Below are positions 12,453 to 23,277 of a stretch of 64,000 bases of DNA, in pieces. This DNA is from Orobanche coerulescens. Lineage: Eukaryota > Streptophyta > Magnoliopsida > Lamiales > Orobanchaceae. The stretch spans positions 97,678,501 through 97,742,500 of the forward strand of contig CM065815.1 of assembly GCA_033398695.1 (NCBI GenBank), read 5' to 3'. The stretch's first letter is position 1. Every line of letters begins with the position of its first letter. The notes beneath the pieces are model-generated. The model saw only the letters and a list, made by a program, of their open reading frames with translations. It was not told the DNA's origin and made no database searches. The translations under genes were made by a program, and so were the position numbers.

Positions 12453-12499
<47 letters not shown>

Positions 12500-12581
12500 C
12501 ACATATATACATCCGTATAAATTCATACACTTCGACAACAATGATTTCACGCAGTTACAATTCATATATCAAGGTACTTGC
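11003..12581 (-). other. Putative GC-AG leader intron in LTR B1
   Basis: Donor ACCAAG/GCAAGTACC (GC at 12581-12580), acceptor GCGCTCAG/G (AG at 11004-11003), and a CTAAC branch-like site in a CCCCCGA hairpin upstream of the acceptor. A preceding intron would run from GT at 12978 to AG at 12696, leaving a middle exon of about 114 nt (12695-12582). Other B copies share the sites, except B2, which has lost the GC donor. Confidence 0.45.
12254..12510. repeat. TA/CA microsatellite tracts in LTR B1
   Basis: (TA)n at about 12254-12291 and a TA-CA-TA composite at about 12437-12507. The tracts recur in every B LTR at the same place with different lengths (about 17449, 31567, 35433, 40589, 45773). The Tyr/Ile-rich ORFs here are artefacts of the repeat. 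Confidence 0.9.
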
Positions 12582-13166
12582 CTTGGTAATCTCTCGCGGA
12601 TACTCCGAAAATACGGTCGATTGGCAAAATCCGGAACTCCAATGAAAACAATGATCGGAAGGGATCAACACCAGATTTTTGTAGGGAAATCGTCCCTAAT
12701 ATCCTATCATCGAATAAACAATCAATTACACGAGGAAAAACATCACAAAACGACCAAATTTCTCTCTGCTGCATTTCCCCGGACACCTTGAAGGCGTCAA
12801 ACGTAAGTTTATATAAACGACGAATAGGAAATGGTAAAACCGTGGAAAGATGATGCAAATGATAGAATACAACTTAATCTACAAATATCCATCAGTAATT
12901 TAAGTTCATATGGCTCGAACGGACGAAATCTACCAAGATCCCCAATTTCCCAAAGTTTGGATTTTAGGAAAAACTAACCTTGATTCGATCGATTGAACGA
13001 TGTTATGGAATGATCGATCAATGATATGAACTCAGGATCTTCGTGAATTTGTTGTTCAATAACACGCCTCCTTGCTCTCAAAAGCTCCAGCCGCGGACAT
13101 GAAGGAAGAGAAGTGAAAAATAGGTGAAAACAGGGTTGCTCGGTCATATATATATTGATAACTGAC

Positions 13167-13529
13167 TAGCATGCGCTAGGTTGTCCGGGTAGCGTGCGCT
13201 ATCGGCCGGCCCTGGTCCAAAATCTTCGGCCGGGGTCCGATAGCATGCGCAAGACATCGGCAGCAGCATGCGCAATTGGCCCGTCCAGGACCTACTGGAC
13301 TAATTTGCCCGTCCAGGTAGCGTGCGCCGGCCGAGCCGGTAGCGTGCGCTAGCCTGCCGAGTTAGCGCGCGCAGCTGTCCGGCCGTACGTGCGCTACCTG
13401 CTAGTCTGGCCGAAGTCCAGACCCTACTGCCTAGGCTGCCCGACTAATTAGCGTGCGTTACCTCCCGGCAGTGGCGTGCGCTACTCCTGCGGGTTAGCGC
13501 GTGCAGCTGTCCGGACGTAGCGTACGCTA
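13167..13529 (-). repeat. Dyad array in LTR B1
   Basis: Units such as TAGCGTGCGCTA, TAGCGTACGCTA and several with one decayed arm, in GC-rich spacer. It lies just upstream (element sense) of the TATA tract at 13145-13155. Confidence 0.85.
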
Positions 13530-14216
13530 GGCCGGTTCCTGCCGCACCTGTCCGGCAGTGCCAAGCATCCGTGCCGGTTCCTCCCGCAACCGTCCGGCCA
13601 GCACCCGGTTGTCGTGGCCTGACGACTCGATTCCTAAAAATGCACGGAACGAACACGACGAAATGCTCGCGGACAACAACATCGATCCGAAATGAAATTA
13701 ATATACAACAAATCACCACATATGGTCATAAAAACAAAATCGATTGTCGAGAAAAATAATACCAATGCTCAGAAACTGAGAAATTTTCGGTCTAAAAAAA
13801 AGAAAAATTCGAATAAATCAGAATAAAAATCTCGGATATTACATTCTACCCCCCTTAAAATAAGTTTCATCCTCAAACTTAAAATAGAGAGGGGCGGAAC
13901 AATCAAGGAAACAACTACTTGCTCAGCCCCAAATCATCACGAGCAAAGCGCGAATGCAAGGTTCCAAAAATACGATGAACTGACCTAGCAAGTACAAGAT
14001 AGTTTAAAATGGTCGAAAGGTTCACAGATGAATTACCAACAACGAAAGTCATCCCATACCGAAAATAGTAAGAAGAGTAGTGGTAATACATTCCCCCATA
14101 CTAAGAGGACATTATGATCCCGAAACTTAGAACAACAAGAGTTGGAAACGTAATGCAATGAAACAAAATACGATCGAAGTCACGATTGTTGAAAAACACA
14201 TAGCGTAAAATCTTCA

Positions 14217-14678
14217 TCATGTTGTGCTAGGCTCTCCAGAAGGAGACATAGGGTTTTGGGGCACTCCCCGGTCGTTCGCTCTACTTGCCGAAAGGGCAAC
14301 ATTCCTTGCCAATTCGGAAACTCTCTCGCAGTGTTTCTCTCGATGACCTTCACACCCGCACCGGTAACAAGTCAAGAGTGGAGAGGGACAATTTGCACGA
14401 TCATGTCCCTGACGATTACAGTTGAAACATCTTCTCTTCTTACCGAGAATCAGCGATGTTGGTTTGGGATTCCCAGAGCTCACTCCCGACCGCGAAGACG
14501 ACGCGTCCGAACGATGTGGGGGTTTGGGAGCCTTAGACTCTTCACCGCCCAGAAATTTTCCCGATGTCCTCGGTCTGTTTGCTTCGCTCGTGCGCTCGAT
14601 CACTGAGGAGATTTCATAGGATATCGTTTGATCTTGATACTCCTTCACTGTAGCATGAATAGTTGTCCTACGAACCAC
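14217..14678 (-). CDS. Gag zinc-knuckle fragment (family B, copy 1)
   Basis: 153 residues. The N-terminal part (TVKEYQDQTISYEISS) aligns with the end of the gag domain of element C (TLKDYQNKAMAYEMSF). A Ser-rich linker and two CCHC knuckles follow: CFNCNRQGHDRANC and CYRCGCEGHREKHC. The frame ends cleanly at GEPSTT-stop. Zinc knuckles bind element RNA during packaging. The front two thirds of gag and all of pol are missing, yet the same truncated frame recurs in all four B interiors. The Met used here is simply the first in the open frame, and the frame runs further upstream in copy 3. Confidence 0.7.
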   Translation of the reverse strand: MVRRTTIHATVKEYQDQTISYEISSVIERTSEANRPRTSGKFLGGEESKAPKPPHRSDASSSRSGVSSGNPKPTSLILGKKRRCFNCNRQGHDRANCPSPLLTCYRCGCEGHREKHCERVSELARNVALSASRANDRGVPQNPMSPSGEPSTT

Positions 14679-15795
14679 CTTGTCGCTTCCATTCCGTCAT
14701 CACACTTACGTCCGCCAAGGCTCGACATACTAATACATATAGTACCGTTCAGCATTATCAAATAATCAGTTGTACCGTATACCACAATTATCAACACAAG
14801 GTTTAGTTAACATCTATAGAATAACGTAAAGCGTAAAGTTTTCTGAAGTCAATCCCGAGTCCTTCGACGAGGACGATCATTATATGCATGCACTTAATGA
14901 AAACAAATTTTTGAAAAAGAGAGCGAGGCACGTTACGCCTTAAGCTTGTAAATAATGTCCTATATTTGGAAGAGGGAGTTTATAGAACGACTTTAAAAAT
15001 TATTTTCGAGTAATGTATAAAAGACAATTGAAAGTTAAATCGTAACTAATTTGAAATATTTCAAGTGTTGAGTTCCAAATACCATAATTTGAAAATCTTT
15101 CCTCTTCTACCAAAATGTCTAATCGAAATGATTTTTCACCGAAACACGTGACCATTTGACATGACTACATTAAATCATGGGTTTTCGCAACATTATAAAA
15201 TTTCTTAGCACCACTTTAAAATGTTCGTGACATTACAGCACCGTGGCCCCTTTTGAGAACTCACGGTGAAACCCATTTTTTTTTAAAACGTTCAAAATGC
15301 CAAAAGGCCGGTGACGGTAGTATTTTCCAAAACTCACAAAATCATTTGTAAAATATCAAATACCGTCATAAGAATACTATCAAAACGTGCTAGACCAAAA
15401 TATCAAAACTCGGTTTGCAAGATACCAAAAGCCATCTCAAAATACTCACGCAGCGGATAAAATTAACATTCATAAATTTATTCTAATAAAGTGCAGAAAC
15501 AGATAAATATGCTCGACTTCCGAAGCATACTACATAACCATTTTTACTCGGACCGCATACGCATGTTATATCCTAAAACAATAATATCACCAACAAGTTC
15601 CAATCCCCAGTTCACATTAAATGCATTAGCATAATATAATCAAATACGTATATAAGGGGACTTACGATCGGGAGGCTTACCATCACGGATTGCCGGAAGA
15701 TGATGTCGAACCACGATACTAATCACAACTCTGATGCGCGCGACTTACACAAGACATGGACTTAACCCAACGGCCTAGGTTTTTCGCAAACCTAA
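14679..15795 (-). other. Family B leader, non-coding
   Basis: AT-rich, no coding signal. Donor-like GTAAGT sites occur near the PBS end on the minus strand. The same sequence recurs at about 28915-29915, 37935-38936 and 43122-44121. Confidence 0.6.
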
Positions 15796-15807
15796 GCTCC
15801 GATACCA
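15796..15807 (-). other. Primer binding site, B internal region 1
   Basis: TGGTATCGGAGC on the minus strand next to LTR B2; iMet type, identical to elements A and F. The same site is at 29916-29927, 38937-38948 and 44122-44133. Confidence 0.88.
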
Positions 15808-16197
15808 TAAATATAACACCCCCAGAATACGACCAGGAATGTCACACGCCGTAGACCCGTATCACAAGGATCTAATAGGCTAAACTCCAAAAGACTACTC
15901 AATGATTGACCGACCGGGGTCAAAATTAAATACAAAGTAGACCGACAAGGTCATTAACCAATTCAGAAACTAACGACATTCACATTTCAATGACAATAAT
16001 AAACTTGAATACAGAAAAGAATGAAAACTCAATTTAATAAATAAAAACTACACCCATGCAAGGATGAATACTCGACCAACAGAGACATACCGACCAAAAT
16101 GAAACAAAAGAAAAGACTCTGACTCTGGTGTGATTAGTATCATTGTCCTCCATCTCCTTCCAAGCCAATCCTGTGACTGCTCCCGAGCTGCCAAAAC

Positions 16198-17634
16198 CTG
16201 AGGGCATAACAGGCACCCACCCCCCGAAAACTCGGGGGTTAGCAAACTGGAATTTTGCTAGTGCAAGTACATAATATACAAGATATACGAATAATAACAA
16301 CACAAAACTCAACAGCTGCGAAGCCTTAACACAACCCATACATTCCCATATTCAACACAGAATAGCACTCGTATACATAAGGTGAAAGATAATCACATAG
16401 TCATATTCTATTTACGGAACATAACACCAATGAAACTTTAAACGAGCCCAAGGAGTCAAAGATCTAGTTTGAAAATCCATTTTATAAAAGGAAAAGTATT
16501 TTGACAAGATAGCTTGAAAACATTATTAATGACTCGGGCCGTCTTGGGGTTTTGAAAATCGAATGGGAATACTATTAGAAAATACTTCAAAAATCTCTCG
16601 AGTCCTCGACCCCACATGTGGAAAATAATTTGCAGAAAACCATTACAACGATATTCGGGGTTCTCGACCCAATTTATAAAACACCATCACAAGCGAATCA
16701 TTACAACATCTCACGAGTTTCTCGGCCCAATCCAAATAATATCATCACAGTACAATCAAAGGCATAACCTCTCATTCGACAAATCCTGCTCAAGACCCCC
16801 GATTAATTAACCCTCGGAGATCTCGTCAAATATCCTTGGTTAATTAACCCTGATACCGACATTGAAAACAAGCTGAAATAAACTTCAGAAACACGAATTG
16901 CGGTCTACATCAAGACCAACATTTTAAAGCGAGTTGCAAGAACTTTGAATTACGAAAATCATCTGGTAACGGGGTCTTAGCTATCACTCAAATATCCGTT
17001 ACCAATAAGCCTGCCAGGCGCCTCCCTTGCACACCTGTGCACCGGCGTTCACTCCACTATGTTGGCCGCTCCTTGAACATGTCACCGCGCCGACGATCAC
17101 TCCCAAAAGAGCCCCCCCTTGCACGCGCATTAGGTAACACCGGTGTTCACCAAACATATGGAGCCGCACATTGCAGCGTACACCAGGCCGGAGTACACAC
17201 CCCCCCCCTCAGAGGTTCCCGGATACGACGTCTCTCACAACAAGTATTCACATTATTACAAACATCAAGTACACAATCAATCGTTGCAACAATTATCAAA
17301 TCAATACACCAATTCACACAATTTATCCGCCAGTCCATAACCACACAATAAACAATAACACGCACGTTATCAATCAAGACCCAACACAATAAGCCTTCGG
17401 CAAAACCAACCAACGCTACACATATATCCTTATATTGCGACTCAACCGAATATATATATATATATAACCTTAATATATTATATGAATAACTATAGTTCAT
17501 CCATCAATCCAAGTTGAGTACGTCAACTAGTGTTAGCATTCATCACTCATCGTTCACCGACATAAGCATATATATCAATATACGTATATACATACATATA
17601 TTTAACATATAAATATATATAAATCTATATATAT

Positions 17635-17668
<34 letters not shown>

Positions 17669-18109
17669 GTATATACATCCGTATAAATTCATACACTTCG
17701 ACAACAATGATTTCACGCAGTCTCTCGCGGATACTCCGAAAATACGGTCGATTGGCAAAATCCAGAACTCCAATGAAAACAACGATCGGAAGGGATCAAC
17801 ACCAGATTTTTGTAGGGAAATCGTCCCTAATATCCTATCATCGAATAAACAATCAATTACACGGGTAAAAACATCACAAAACGACCAAATTTCTCTCTGC
17901 GGCATTTCCCCGGACACCTTGAAGGCGTCAAACGTAAGTTCATATAAACGACGAATAGGAAATGGTAAAACCATGGAAAGATGATGAAAATGATATAATA
18001 CAACTTAATCTACAATTATCCATCAGTAATTTAAGTTCATATGGCTCGAACGGACGAAATCTACCAAGATCCCCAATTTCCCAAAGTTTGGATTTTAGGA
18101 AAAACTAAC
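16198..18109 (-). other. Putative LTR leader intron (LTR B2)
   Basis: Donor TCAAG/GTTAGT; acceptor TTATGCCCTCAG/G. CTAAC with its A at 16239 lies 41 nt from the AG and runs directly into a 7-bp stem, CCCCCGA-GTTT-TCGGGGG (16219-16238). Length 1912 nt if used as one intron. Inference only. Confidence 0.45.
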
Positions 18110-18297
18110 CTTGATTCGATCGATTGAAGGATGTTATGGAATGACCGATCAATGATATGAACTCAGGATCTTCGTGAATTTGTTGTTCAATAACACGCCT
18201 CCTTGCTCTCAAAAGCTCCAGCCGCGGACATGAAGGAAGAGAAGTGAAAAATGGGTGAAAACAGGGCTGCTCGGTCATATATATACTGATAACTGAC

Positions 18298-18661
18298 TAG
18301 CGTGCGCTAGGTTGTCCGGGTAACGTGCGCTATCGGCCGGCCCTGGTCCAGAATCTTCGGCCGGGGTCCGATAGCGTGGGCAAGACATCGGCAGCAGCGT
18401 GCGCAATCGGCCCGTCCAGGACCTACTGGACTAATCTGCCCGGCCAGGTAGCGTGCGCCGGCCGAGTCGGTAGCGTGCGCTAGCCTGCCGAGTTAGCGCG
18501 CGCAGCTGTCCGGCCGTAGCGTGCACTACCTGCTGGTCTGGCCGAAGTCCACACCCTACTTCCTAGACTGCCCGGCCGATTAGCGTGCGTTACCTCCCGG
18601 CAGTGGCGTGCGCTACTCCTGCGGGTTAACGCGCGCAGCTGTCCGGCCGTAGCGTACGCTA
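18298..18661 (-). repeat. Dyad array in LTR B2
   Basis: TAGCGTGCGCTA and relatives with GC-rich spacers. It includes the GTCCAG-GACCTA-CTGGAC dyad at 18414-18431. TATA tract at 18276-18285 is the next feature in element sense. Confidence 0.87.
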
Positions 18662-18971
18662 GGCCGGTTCCTGCACCCTTTGTCCGTGATTGCCCGACAT
18701 CCGTGCGGTTCCTCCATAACCGTCCGGCCAGCGCCTGGCTGTCGTGGCCTGACGACTCGATTCCTAAAACGCACGGAACGAACACGACGAAACGCTCGCG
18801 GACAACAACATCGATCCGAAATGAAATTAATATACAACAAATCACCACATATGGTCGTAAACACAAAATCGATTGTCGAGAAAAATAATACCAATTCTCG
18901 GAAACCGAGAAATTTCCGGTCTAAAAAAAGAAAAATTCAAATAAATCAGAATAAAAATCTCGGATATTACA

Positions 18972-19472
18972 TTCTACCCCCCTTAAAATAAGTTTCGTCC
19001 CGAAACCTAAAATAGAGAGCGGCGGAACAATCAAGGAAATAACAACTTGATCAGCCCCAAATCATCACGAGCAAATCACGAATGCAAGGTTCCAGAAATA
19101 CGATGAATTGACCTAGCAAGTACAAGGCAGTTTAAAATGGTCGAAAGGTTCACAGATGAATTACCAACAACGAAAGTCATCCCATAGCGAAAATACTAAG
19201 AAGAGTACGGGTAATACATTCCCCCATACTAATAGGACATTATGATCCCGAAACTTAGAACAACAAGAGTTGGAAACGTAAAGCAATGAAACGAAATACG
19301 ATCGAAGTCACGATTGTTGAAAAAGACATAGCGTAAAATCTTCATCCTGCTGTGCTAGGCTCTCCAGAAGGAGACATAGGGTTTTGGGGCACTCCCCGGT
19401 CGTTCGCTCTACTTGCCGAAAGGGCAGGATTCCTTGCCAATTCGGAAACTCTCTCGCAGTGTTTCTCCCGAT
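18972..19472 (-). mobile_element. Family B internal region 2, 3' part (split by element C)
   Basis: Contains the PPT (18988-18972), the GTTTCG-TCC-CGAAAC hairpin (18992-19006) and the last about 45 codons of the B gag frame (about 19340-19472). Element C interrupts it at 19473; the rest continues at 28461. It matches 36980-37480 closely. Confidence 0.93.
19468..19472. repeat. Target site duplication of element C (left)
   Basis: CCGAT, repeated exactly at 28456-28460. The empty site is visible at 37475-37485, where the gag sequence is uninterrupted. Confidence 0.96.
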
Positions 19473-20009
19473 TGTAATATCCGTAATTTTCCATTTTTAG
19501 CAGTTTCCATTTTTGGTGTATGTCTATTTTTATCGACTTGATTGTAACCGTTTCGACATTTTGAATCTACTTTGTTCTTGGAGTTTTTCCATTTGGATGA
19601 GTTTTGATGATGTTTTCACGTAATTTCGTTTTATGGCATGTTTTGCCGTAGGAACGTTCGATTCTTGTAAAACTCATTCGTTTTCGTTGTTTCTTGGCTT
19701 GTACAAGTTCGTATGGTTGAGTTGGTCATGTGGAGACTTTCGGTTTGTAAATCCGACGTCGTTTCGTGATTTTCGGGCACTTGGGCCATTTTTGTAATTT
19801 CCTAATAGTTTAGGGAATCTTATTTTCGTTGTCGCATTACGGACCCTCCGGTGGTCGGAATTGTATTTTCTTTTAGCGCTTAGCTCTGTCGTCTTGTATG
19901 CTTCGCGTCTATGTTCCTGGATTCTGGTCTCGTCGTGCGTTTCGTGTTTATACCCTCGACAGCAGCTTACTGCTGATGTGACATCAGTAGTGCTGAACTG
20001 CTGTGTAGG

Positions 20010-20168
20010 TAGCGCACGCTACTCCTGTTACCTTGCGTGCGCTACCGATGTGCAGTTAGCGTACGCTAACTCCTTATTGTTAGCGTACGCTAGCAAATGG
20101 TGGCAGTAGCCACTGGACCTGTCACGGCCCCGTTAGCGCGCGCTATATATGACGGTTAGCGTGCGCTA
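20010..20168 (+). repeat. Dyad array in element C 5' LTR
   Basis: Six or seven units: TAGCGCACGCTA (20010-20021), two TAGCGTACGCTA, TAGCGCGCGCTA, and TAGCGTGCGCTA (20157-20168). The secondary motif CAGTAGCCACTGGAC is at about 20104-20118. The 3' LTR copy is at about 26942-27103. Confidence 0.9.
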
Positions 20169-20179
20169 ACTCCACAGAA

Positions 20180-20187
20180 TATATAAG
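20180..20187 (+). promoter_or_regulatory. TATA box, element C 5' LTR
   Basis: TATATAAG, 12 bp after the last dyad unit. It is the likely promoter of the element. Confidence 0.65.
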
Positions 20188-20659
20188 TCAGCGGACAGTT
20201 TCAGAACAGCATTTTATTCTTTTCTCTTCGTTTCTTCGACGTGCGACCTCAGAGGCGATTTCCCACCGGTTCTATTCGGAGTTCTCTTCAAATTCCATCA
20301 CGGTAGAATCGAGCCATCATATCATAATCAGCATAATCGGGATTCTAGGGTTTAGTTCCGAATTGTTCATCTATATTACGATATTCTTTACCAATTTTGA
20401 TTATTGAGTGATTCTTAATCCAACTTTCTTGATTTTAATCCGCGAATTATCGATACGGGGAGATTTTGTGTAAACCCTCGCCCGTATCGATTGATCGTTC
20501 ATTGTCGTATCATGTAATCGGGGTTATGGGTGTATTCCAATAGAGTATTGTTGTCCGTGGGGACTGAACTGTGTTGATCCTTCATTTAGGAACCGTCGTT
20601 TTCCACCTGGACTGTTCGTAGTCGTGTTTCAACTCCGTTTCTTCAAGAATGTCTCAAAG

Positions 20660-21076
20660 GCAAGTACTTTACATTTGTTTACATGTTCTAGTATTTGAAT
20701 TGTGGCTGTATCGTGGTTGTTGTGGATGGTTATGTGTATGTTCACCTAGGGACGGTCCGACGGGGCCTCTAGGGATACGTATTGCCGTGAGTGTGCGTAT
20801 CGCGAACTGTGGTTAGCCGCCCAGGGATGTCCGACGGGGCTCTGCGGGGTACGGTGGCCGTGAGTCTCGTACCAACGGTTAGCTTTGAATTGTGATTTGT
20901 TGGAGGTAATGTGTTTTACGATTGTACAATGTAAATATTCCGGAATATAAAATGTTTTCTAAAATGACTTTTTGGCGCATATATTCATCTGATTAGAATG
21001 TAGTTCAAATAGATTGTACTTGCACTAGCAGTTGTCGCTAACCCCTTAAATGGGGGAAATACATTTTGTATTTCAG
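20660..21076 (+). other. Putative GC-AG leader intron in element C 5' LTR
   Basis: Donor TCAAAG/GCAAGTAC (GC at 20660-20661), acceptor TGTATTTCAG/G (AG at 21075-21076), 417 nt. CTAAC has its A at 21041, 35 nt before the AG, fused to CCCC-TTAAAT-GGGG. An upstream acceptor TTTAG/GAACC (20588-20589) defines a 70-nt middle exon ending ATGTCTCAAAG. The same layout and length occur in the 3' LTR (27662-28078) and in solo LTR D (34050-34451). Confidence 0.55.
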
Positions 21077-21458
21077 GTATTGATCGTGGGGACAAGCGAG
21101 CACCCGAGCAGTATGAAGATGATGGGCAAGCATGATATTGTCCCGTGGTTCATCATTGGTGTTCTGTCTGTCAATTTTTATTGATGTCTGATTTTGGGAT
21201 TTCTGTATCACAAATTGGTTTAAGTACTCGAGTACTTCCGGGTTAAATTTGTTAATGTTGTGTTCATGTTTTGGGGAAATGGATTTGACGTCAGAATTTT
21301 ATTTGTCGGTTTGTAGTCTTTTATTTGAATTGTCGTTTTATTAATGATTGTTTGCCGTTGTCGAATGTTTTGTTTGGTACGTTAGCCTGGTGGATTCCAC
21401 AGTGTGGGGTCCACGGCGCTGTAATATGCCCTGAATGTCTTGGGGGTGTTACAGAATA

Positions 21459-21470
21459 TGGTATCAGAGC
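21459..21470 (+). other. Element C primer binding site (tRNA-iMet)
   Basis: TGGTATCAGAGC, a perfect complement of the plant initiator-Met tRNA 3' end, 5 nt after the LTR. Confidence 0.93.
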
Positions 21471-21572
21471 TTAGGTTTATGGATACCTAGGCTGTCGGTT
21501 ATTTGGGTCTAGTTAAGTGTCGTTTTTGGGACAGTATCACTGCTATGCCATCATCTCAGTACGCCGGTGCTC

Positions 21573-21675
21573 GTAAGTTTTCCCACCTTGACTCATTTCA
21601 CCATTATGTTCTATTCCTGTCTTAGTATCTTGTTGCGTTTTGCGTTTGAATTGTACTTACCCGTTGCTTCTTCAG
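21573..21675 (+). other. Possible short intron at start of gag (element C)
   Basis: An ATG at 21545 opens 9 codons that run into GTAAGTTTT (21573). An acceptor CTTCTTCAG ends at 21675, just before the RG-rich gag N-terminus. Joined, the frame misses the downstream gag by one base as the sequence stands. Suggestive only. Confidence 0.3.
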
Positions 21676-21748
21676 AATTTCTGCTGGTAGAGGACGCGGA
21701 CGCGGTCGCAGACGCGGTAGGGGACGTGGCGCAACCGGTGGGGCGGCC

Positions 21749-23000
21749 ATGTCCGATCACTCGGGAACTGATTCGGCGATGCCTTCCTTGTCGAACAATA
21801 TTCCCCCTAGTTCCGGAGGTCAGCAGGACCAGTCCGCTAGCTCCGATAATGCACATGAGAATGTTGGAGTGGCCAACATTTTGCAGCAGGTAGCGAACCA
21901 GATGACGCTACTGACTCAGGCCGTTCTAGTCGGCCAAGCTAATGCCAACCCGGTTCCGCCTACTGGATCCGGCAATGATAAGTTATTTCAGGACGTGATT
22001 CGTATGCGTCCTCCACAATTTGATGGTGCTTCCGACCCTTCCGGTTGGGAGAATTGGCTATTCGAGATGGAGAAAGTATTTGAGGCTGCTAATTGTTCCG
22101 AGGAGAGGAAAGTACCCATTGCCCAGTACTTCCTCGCCAAGGAGGCAGCAACGTGGTGGCAAGCGGTGAAACCGCGTGACCGGGCAGCTACGTGGGCAGA
22201 GTTTCGGGATCTGATGGAAGACGAATTCTATCCATGGCCAGTGAAAGAGGGGAGGATCCGAGCCTTCTTTGAGGCTAAGCCCCAAGATGTTCCTATATCT
22301 CAAGTATCAAACACTACAATCAACAGTTGCATTATGTGAGAAACCAAGTCCGAGATGAGCTCGATAAGATCCGCCACTTTGATATGCGGATGAAACCGAG
22401 GGTGCGCCACTACATGTCTGGTCTGGGGTGCACGACTTTGAAAGATTATCAGAATAAAGCGATGGCTTATGAGATGTCGTTTTCTGCGACAGGGACGGCA
22501 ATCGAAGGGAAGAAGCAGAAGACCTCCGGTCAGTTTTCGGGAGGCAAGTCAGGAGGGTATCCGAAGGCTCAGTCTGGTTCGCGAGTCTTCGGGAGCCAGT
22601 CGCCATCAGTTGGTCGAGGAAACGGTTCTAGGTCTGCTCCTGCTGGTTCCGTTCGTGGTCCTACGTGCTTCAACTGTAGTCGTCTGGGCCACATGATGAG
22701 TGAGTGTGATAGGCCTCCGATTCAGTGTCTTGCTTGTGGTCGGATGGGTCATCGTGCTAAGTTTTGTACGGATGCAGCTCGGGCTCCAGTTACTCAGATA
22801 TCAGCCCCAGCTGCGGGAGAGCCGAGTGTGAATCAGGCACCGACAGTTCCTCAGCCGCAGCAGAGTTTTGGTAGAGGTCGAGGACGTGGTCAGCCTTCTA
22901 GAGGGGGAGCTTCTAGTGCGGGGTCTGTTCCGCCCCGAGTGTACGAGATGAGACGAGCAGGAGATCCTGATGCGACGGTGGCTACAGGTACCGTCCACAT
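21749..23000 (+). pseudogene. Element C gag
   Basis: The frame starting at 21749 gives the capsid-like gag domain (WENWLFEMEKVF, KEAATWWQAV, EFYPWPVKEGRIRAF) and shifts by one base at about 22306. It continues from 22327 with VRHYMSGLGCTTLKDYQNKAMAYEMS, a basic Gly-rich linker and two CCHC knuckles, CFNCSRLGHMMSEC and CLACGRMGHRAKFC. An Arg/Gly-rich segment precedes 21749 in the same frame, so the real start probably lies upstream. Gag forms the virus-like particle and binds element RNA. It is inactive through the frameshift. Confidence 0.9.
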
Positions 23001-23277
23001 CCTTGATCATCCTGTTTCCGTATTGTTAGATTCTGGTGCTACGCATTCTTTTATATCTATGGATTGTGTGCATCATCTGCATGTTGATTGCCTAGTTGCC
23101 TGTGAGCCTTTTGTTGTTAAACTGCCTAGTGGGGATAGCATCGTGGGGGATCGTGAGATTAGGGATTTTCCAGTGAGTATCGCGGGGAGGGTTTGGCCTT
23201 CTAATCTGATTACGGTAGATATTAGAGATGAGGATTTGATTCTGGGTGAGGATTGACTGGATCGTCATGGGGCGATC
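23001..23277 (+). pseudogene. Element C protease
   Basis: VLLDSGATHSFIS carries the D-S-G aspartic protease signature at about 23023-23061. The frame runs to DLILGED, where a TGA (23254-23256) replaces the Trp codon expected in the conserved DW motif, then continues in the same frame. TGG to TGA is a G-to-A change, like others in this element. Confidence 0.88.

Larger units (their letters stand above)
10942..13843 (-). mobile_element. LTR B1, right part
   Basis: Continues LTR B1 after element A (right TSD 10942-10946). It carries the B landmarks on the minus strand: array 13529-13167, TATA about 13155-13145, donor AAG/GTTAGT at 12979/12978, GC-type donor AAG/GCAAGTA at 12582/12581, hairpin at about 11018-11040 and acceptor at 11004-11003. 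A TA/CA microsatellite lies at about 12254-12510. It ends GGATATTACA at 13843. Confidence 0.93.
13844..15811 (-). mobile_element. Family B internal region 1
   Basis: About 1.97 kb between LTRs B1 and B2. In element sense: PBS (15807-15796), about 1.1 kb of AT-rich leader with donor-like GTAAGT near 15667, a gag fragment (14678-14217), about 330 bp of untranslated sequence, and PPT (13860-13844, TTTTAAGGGGGGTAGAA). No protease, RT or integrase is present, so this is a non-autonomous gag-remnant element that needs enzymes in trans. Confidence 0.92.
15812..18971 (-). repeat. LTR B2
   Basis: 3160 bp, serving as 5' LTR for internal region 1 and 3' LTR for region 2. The terminal base pattern is altered (TATAACACC in place of TGTAACACC). 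Array 18298-18661, TATA 18276-18285, donor GT at 18109-18108, acceptor AG at 16199-16198. The GC donor block seen in other copies is deleted near 17719. The segment 18676-18720 differs from B3 and B4 mainly at CAG/CTG triplets. Confidence 0.94.
19473..21453 (+). repeat. Element C 5' LTR
   Basis: 1981 bp, TGTAATATCC to GGGTGTTACA. It lacks about 65 bp present in the 3' LTR near 27273-27337, a loss that removes the first leader donor (AAAG/GTAATT). Array 20010-20168, TATA 20180-20187. Confidence 0.96.

Noticed and set aside
12353..12565. Tyr/Ile-rich ORFs around the TA/CA tracts (also at 17543 and 45858)
   Set aside because: Translation of a microsatellite in LTR B.
12562..12858. 79-98 residue ORF in LTR B (SLQKSGVDPFRSLFSLEF...) repeated in other copies
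   Set aside because: I considered a leader-encoded protein. It overlaps the proposed middle exon and its splice sites, has no recognisable domain, and identity among copies is no greater than in the rest of the LTR.
14256..14606. Plus-strand ORFs opposite the B gag (also at 28327, 37392, 42580)
   Set aside because: Shadow frames of the minus-strand zinc-knuckle gag; no domain and no start context.
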